A program made the position numbers and the translations under genes. A stretch of 8,763 nt of DNA from Methanomethylovorans sp. PtaU1.Bin073. GTDB taxonomy: Archaea > Halobacteriota > Methanosarcinia > Methanosarcinales > Methanosarcinaceae. The DNA is taken from NCBI GenBank assembly GCA_002067265.1, contig MVQW01000155.1, positions 1 to 8,763 of the forward strand. The letters run 5' to 3'. This document shows, piece after piece, positions 5,839-8,763 of the stretch (its first letter is position 1; the number at the start of each line of letters is the position of its first letter). The notes under the pieces were generated by a model that saw only the letters and a list, made by a program, of their open reading frames with translations, ran no database searches and was not told the DNA's origin.

Positions 5839-8043
5839 ATGAAGATCAAAGAACTTAGCCTGCCGGAAAAAGTGATCGCTTTTTATCTCGGATCGGGTAT
5901 AGAAGAATTGTACCCTCCTCAGGGTGAAGCTATTACAAAAGGTCTTCTTGAAGGGAAGAACATAGTTGCTGCAATACCTACAGCATCTGGGAAGACCCTC
6001 ATAGCTGAGCTTGCAATGCTGAGTTCCATATCAAACGGCGGAAAAGCACTTTATATTGTGCCCCTTAGAGCACTGGCATCTGAAAAAATGGACCGTTTTC
6101 TGAAGTTCAGAGAAATCGGCATCAAAACAGGCATATCAACCGGGGATTTTGAAGCCAGGGATGAATGGCTTGGTTCTAATGATATAATAGTTGCAACATC
6201 AGAAAAAGCAGATTCTCTCCTGCGCAATGAGACTGCCTGGATGCAGGACATAACTACTATAGTCGTGGATGAAGTGCATTTACTGGATTCTGCCAACAGA
6301 GGACCGACCCTCGAGGTCACTATTGCCAAATTGAGAAAGCTGAACCCTAAAGCACAAATAATTGCATTGTCTGCCACAGTAGGTAATGCACAGGAAATAG
6401 CTGATTGGCTTAAAGGCGGACTTATACTGAGCGAATGGAGACCTACTGACCTGCGCGAAGGTGTGTATTATGCCGATACAATAAATTTTACAGGCTCCCA
6501 GAAAACTGTTGATATCACATCATCTGACGATGGTGTCAATATTGTAATGAGCACACTGGAAGAAGGTGGACAATGCCTTGTTTTTGAAAGCAGCCGTAAG
6601 AATTGCGTGGGTTTTGCAAAAAAACTAGGTAGACATGTAGATAAGGTGCTCAGCAAACAGGAGCGTAATTCCCTTGACATAATAGTAGATGCTATAGAAG
6701 AAGCATCTGAAACGGAAGCTTCCAGAGTGCTTGCACAATGTGTGAGAAACGGAGTTGCTTTCCATCACGCCGGACTTAACTCAGCTCACCGCAAACTTGT
6801 AGAAGATGGGTTCAGAGACAATGTAATCAAAGTAATATGCAGCACACCTACCTTAGCAGCCGGGCTTAACCTGCCTGCACGCAGAGTGGTTATCCGCAGT
6901 TATAAGAGATATGATGCCAACTTTGGAATGCAGCCAATACCTGTCCTGGAATATAAACAAATGGCTGGCAGAGCAGGCAGACCACATCTCGACCCCTATG
7001 GAGAATCAGTTCTTATTGCCCGTTCCTATGACGAGATGGAAGCACTTTTTGAGAACTATATTAATGCTAAAGCCGAAGACATCTGGTCTAAGCTAGGTAC
7101 AGAAAATGCACTGCGTACCCATGTCCTTTCGACCGTGGTCAATGGATTTGCCTCAAGTGAAGAAGGACTAATGGAGTTCATGAGTGCAACTTTTTTTGCA
7201 CACCAACAGGAAGCACGTAATCTTCAGGAACTTGTGGAAGAAAGTATATCATTCCTGCTGGAACATGGTATGTTGCAGAATGAAGACCGTCTCCGGGCTA
7301 CAAAGCTTGGAAAAGTTGTTTCCATGCTATATGTGGACCCGCTCTCGGCGGCGATCATACTTGATGGATTAGGGAAAGCTAAAAACCTTACTGACCTTAC
7401 TTTAATGCATCTTGTGTGCAGCACCCCTGATATGAAGCAGCTTTACATGCGCAGTTCAGATTATGCTTCGATAAATGAATTTGCAACTGCCCATAAGGAA
7501 GAATTTGCCAGAATGCCCAGTCCTTTCAAGGCCATAGAGTATGAATGGTTCCTGGGAGAAGTAAAAACTGCCTTGTTGATGATGAAATGGATAGATGAGG
7601 TCCCCATGGATGAGATCACTACCCAGTTCAACGTCGGGGAAGGTGATATACATGCTTTTGCTGATATGGCACAATGGCTGATGCATGCTACGGCCAGGCT
7701 TGCAGAGACCATGGAGCTTCAGGGAGTGGAAAAAGCCTATGAATTGGAAAAACGCATACAATACGGAGCCAACTCGCAATTGCTTGAACTATTGAGTATC
7801 CGTGATGTTGGCCGGGTGCGTGCACGCAAGTTGTATGATGCCGGAATTACGTCAGTAGAAGCATTAAAGCAGGTCGGTATTGAGAGAATAGCCAAGTTAA
7901 TAGGTCCGAAGATTGCAGAAAAGATAATGAAAAATATTGGAGGCCTTCACTCAGCAGATGATGAAAATGGAACTGGTTCTGCTGGAACAGTATACAGGCC
8001 AATGGAAAGACAACAAAGGACATTTAGCGACTTTGATGAGTAG
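5839..8043 (+). CDS. hel308: Hel308 (Hjm) ATP-dependent DNA helicase
   Basis: Archaeal Ski2-like superfamily 2 helicase, 3'-to-5', acting on stalled replication forks and recombination intermediates. The 734 residues are full length and the N-terminus [12 protein letters not shown] is typical of the family. Motifs in order: Q motif region YPPQGEAI (25-32), Walker A PTASGKT (47-53), [10 protein letters not shown] (74-83), DEVH box (144-147), LSATVGN (177-183), motif [12 protein letters not shown] (246-255), motif [16 protein letters not shown] (335-349) and motif [11 protein letters not shown] (374-382). A winged-helix and ratchet region follows (about 410-645), then helix-hairpin-helix domain V (about 650-702, [18 protein letters not shown]). 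The linker to the tail is rich in G, S and D. The extreme C-terminus ends in QRTFSDFDE, resembling a degenerate PCNA-interaction box. No strong ribosome binding site precedes the ATG, consistent with a short leader. hisD follows after 25 bases. Confidence 0.97.
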   Translation: MKIKELSLPEKVIAFYLGSGIEELYPPQGEAITKGLLEGKNIVAAIPTASGKTLIAELAMLSSISNGGKALYIVPLRALASEKMDRFLKFREIGIKTGISTGDFEARDEWLGSNDIIVATSEKADSLLRNETAWMQDITTIVVDEVHLLDSANRGPTLEVTIAKLRKLNPKAQIIALSATVGNAQEIADWLKGGLILSEWRPTDLREGVYYADTINFTGSQKTVDITSSDDGVNIVMSTLEEGGQCLVFESSRKNCVGFAKKLGRHVDKVLSKQERNSLDIIVDAIEEASETEASRVLAQCVRNGVAFHHAGLNSAHRKLVEDGFRDNVIKVICSTPTLAAGLNLPARRVVIRSYKRYDANFGMQPIPVLEYKQMAGRAGRPHLDPYGESVLIARSYDEMEALFENYINAKAEDIWSKLGTENALRTHVLSTVVNGFASSEEGLMEFMSATFFAHQQEARNLQELVEESISFLLEHGMLQNEDRLRATKLGKVVSMLYVDPLSAAIILDGLGKAKNLTDLTLMHLVCSTPDMKQLYMRSSDYASINEFATAHKEEFARMPSPFKAIEYEWFLGEVKTALLMMKWIDEVPMDEITTQFNVGEGDIHAFADMAQWLMHATARLAETMELQGVEKAYELEKRIQYGANSQLLELLSIRDVGRVRARKLYDAGITSVEALKQVGIERIAKLIGPKIAEKIMKNIGGLHSADDENGTGSAGTVYRPMERQQRTFSDFDE

Positions 8044-8058
8044 AACAAATTAATAGAT

Positions 8059-8065
8059 GTGATCC
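8059..8065 (+). promoter_or_regulatory. Ribosome binding site of hisD
   Basis: GTGATCC matches seven bases of the archaeal consensus complementary to the 16S rRNA 3' end (GGAGGTGATCC). It ends 3 bases before the ATG at 8069, normal for this portion of the consensus, and fixes the hisD start. Confidence 0.6.
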
Positions 8066-8068
8066 ATT

Positions 8069-8763
8069 ATGCTTTACGGAAAATTATCAGAGATTCCTGA
8101 AAAGGAAATACAGGCACTCGTAGAAAGAGGTGGAGGAGAACTTGCTAATGTCAATGACACTGTTTCTTCTATCCTCACAGATGTGCGCAGCGAAGGGGAT
8201 GCAGCTCTTCGCAAATATACACAGCGTTTTGAGGGGGCTAATATTGATGCAATTGAAGTGTCCAAAGATGAGATCGAAAAAGCATACAAAAGCATAGACG
8301 AGGATCTCATCAAGCACCTGGAAATAGCTGCAAGTAATATCCGCAAATTCCATGAGGCACAAATGCCTGATAAAATATGGTTCATGCAGCTTTCTCCGGG
8401 GATAGAACTTGGACAAAAAGTCACTGCACTTGCAAGTGTGGGTGCTTATGTGCCAGGTGGCAGGGCTTCATATCCTTCAACCGCACTTATGACCATCATA
8501 CCTGCAAAGGTTGCAGGAGTCAGAAAAGTGGTAATGTGCACGCCTCCAGGCCCTGATGGGAGAGTTAACCCTCTTACTCTGGCAGCAGCAAAGGTTGCAG
8601 GGGCTGACCATGTATATCGTGTAGGCGGGGTACAGGCAATAGCTGCCATGGCTTATGGAACTGAAAGTGTGATGAAAGTAGACAAGATCGTAGGTCCCGG
8701 AAATGTGTATGTAACAGCAGCCAAGATGCAGATAAGAGATATGGCAGAGATAGATTTCCCTGC
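8069..8763 (+). CDS. hisD: Histidinol dehydrogenase, C-terminus cut by window edge
   Basis: Catalyses the last two steps of histidine biosynthesis: NAD-dependent oxidation of L-histidinol to histidinal and then histidine. The frame is open from the ATG at 8069 through 231 codons to the right edge, slightly over half of the usual 425-435 residues. The translation begins [20 protein letters not shown]. It contains [20 protein letters not shown] (about residues 120-139) and [15 protein letters not shown] followed by [14 protein letters not shown], the conserved nucleotide-binding region of HisD. The zinc ligands and the catalytic Glu-His pair lie further on and are not in the window. The gene starts 25 bases after the hel308 stop with no visible terminator or TATA box between, so co-transcription with hel308 is likely. 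No other his biosynthesis gene is visible. Confidence 0.95.
   Translation, partial: MLYGKLSEIPEKEIQALVERGGGELANVNDTVSSILTDVRSEGDAALRKYTQRFEGANIDAIEVSKDEIEKAYKSIDEDLIKHLEIAASNIRKFHEAQMPDKIWFMQLSPGIELGQKVTALASVGAYVPGGRASYPSTALMTIIPAKVAGVRKVVMCTPPGPDGRVNPLTLAAAKVAGADHVYRVGGVQAIAAMAYGTESVMKVDKIVGPGNVYVTAAKMQIRDMAEIDFP

Noticed and set aside
7456..7779. Open frames of 83-107 codons on the minus strand inside hel308
   Set aside because: Antisense to the conserved ratchet region of hel308, with no protein-like features or start signals.
8074..8424. Two overlapping minus-strand open frames of 109-116 codons
   Set aside because: Both are antisense to hisD, which has a strong ribosome binding site and clear family motifs; the minus-strand translations look unstructured.
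1..8763. Defence island, CRISPR array, mobile element or integrated virus
   Set aside because: No repeats with regular spacing, transposase, integrase, terminal inverted repeats or defence-type domains are visible; genes outside the pilin-like cluster are ordinary core genes.

Overview
The window looks like a chromosomal segment of a methanogenic archaeon, most likely in the Methanosarcinales (a methylotrophic Methanosarcinaceae such as a Methanolobus or Methanococcoides relative is my guess). The basis is an archaeal Hel308 helicase, a stand-alone TrpB2-type tryptophan synthase beta chain, a compact archaeal-style HisRS, archaeal pilin-like N-termini, TATA-box promoters in AT-rich gaps, and short GGTGATCC-type ribosome binding sites. 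The species is inference. I see no tRNA, rRNA, CRISPR array, insertion sequence or prophage gene. The gene density is ordinary and no gene-free stretch exceeds about 200 bases.

Left block (1-3170, all on the minus strand): hisS is the first gene of a tightly packed run. Directly after it come four small membrane-anchored proteins. Each has a short charged N-terminus, one transmembrane segment and a poorly conserved exported domain. Their N-termini resemble archaeal prepilin-type (class III) signal sequences to differing degrees. The first overlaps the hisS stop codon by 4 bases through a TTG start. The last runs off the left edge, so the cluster probably continues there, perhaps to a pilus or secretion ATPase and membrane platform. 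This is the least-described part of the window.

Middle block: a divergent AT-rich gap of 200 bases (3171-3370) holds the promoters of hisS and trpB2. It contains two 17-base palindromes over the predicted hisS promoter and a TGTACA hexamer near the expected trpB2 transcription start. trpB2 (plus strand) converges on an MscS-family mechanosensitive channel gene (minus strand). Between them a perfect palindrome with T-runs on both sides looks like a shared bidirectional terminator.

Right block: mscS diverges from hel308 (5839-8043), a complete Ski2-like superfamily 2 repair helicase. hel308 is followed after 25 bases by hisD, histidinol dehydrogenase, which is cut by the right edge; hisD is probably co-transcribed with hel308. 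The window therefore mixes amino-acid metabolism (hisS, trpB2, hisD), replication-fork repair (hel308), osmotic protection (mscS) and a candidate surface-structure cluster.
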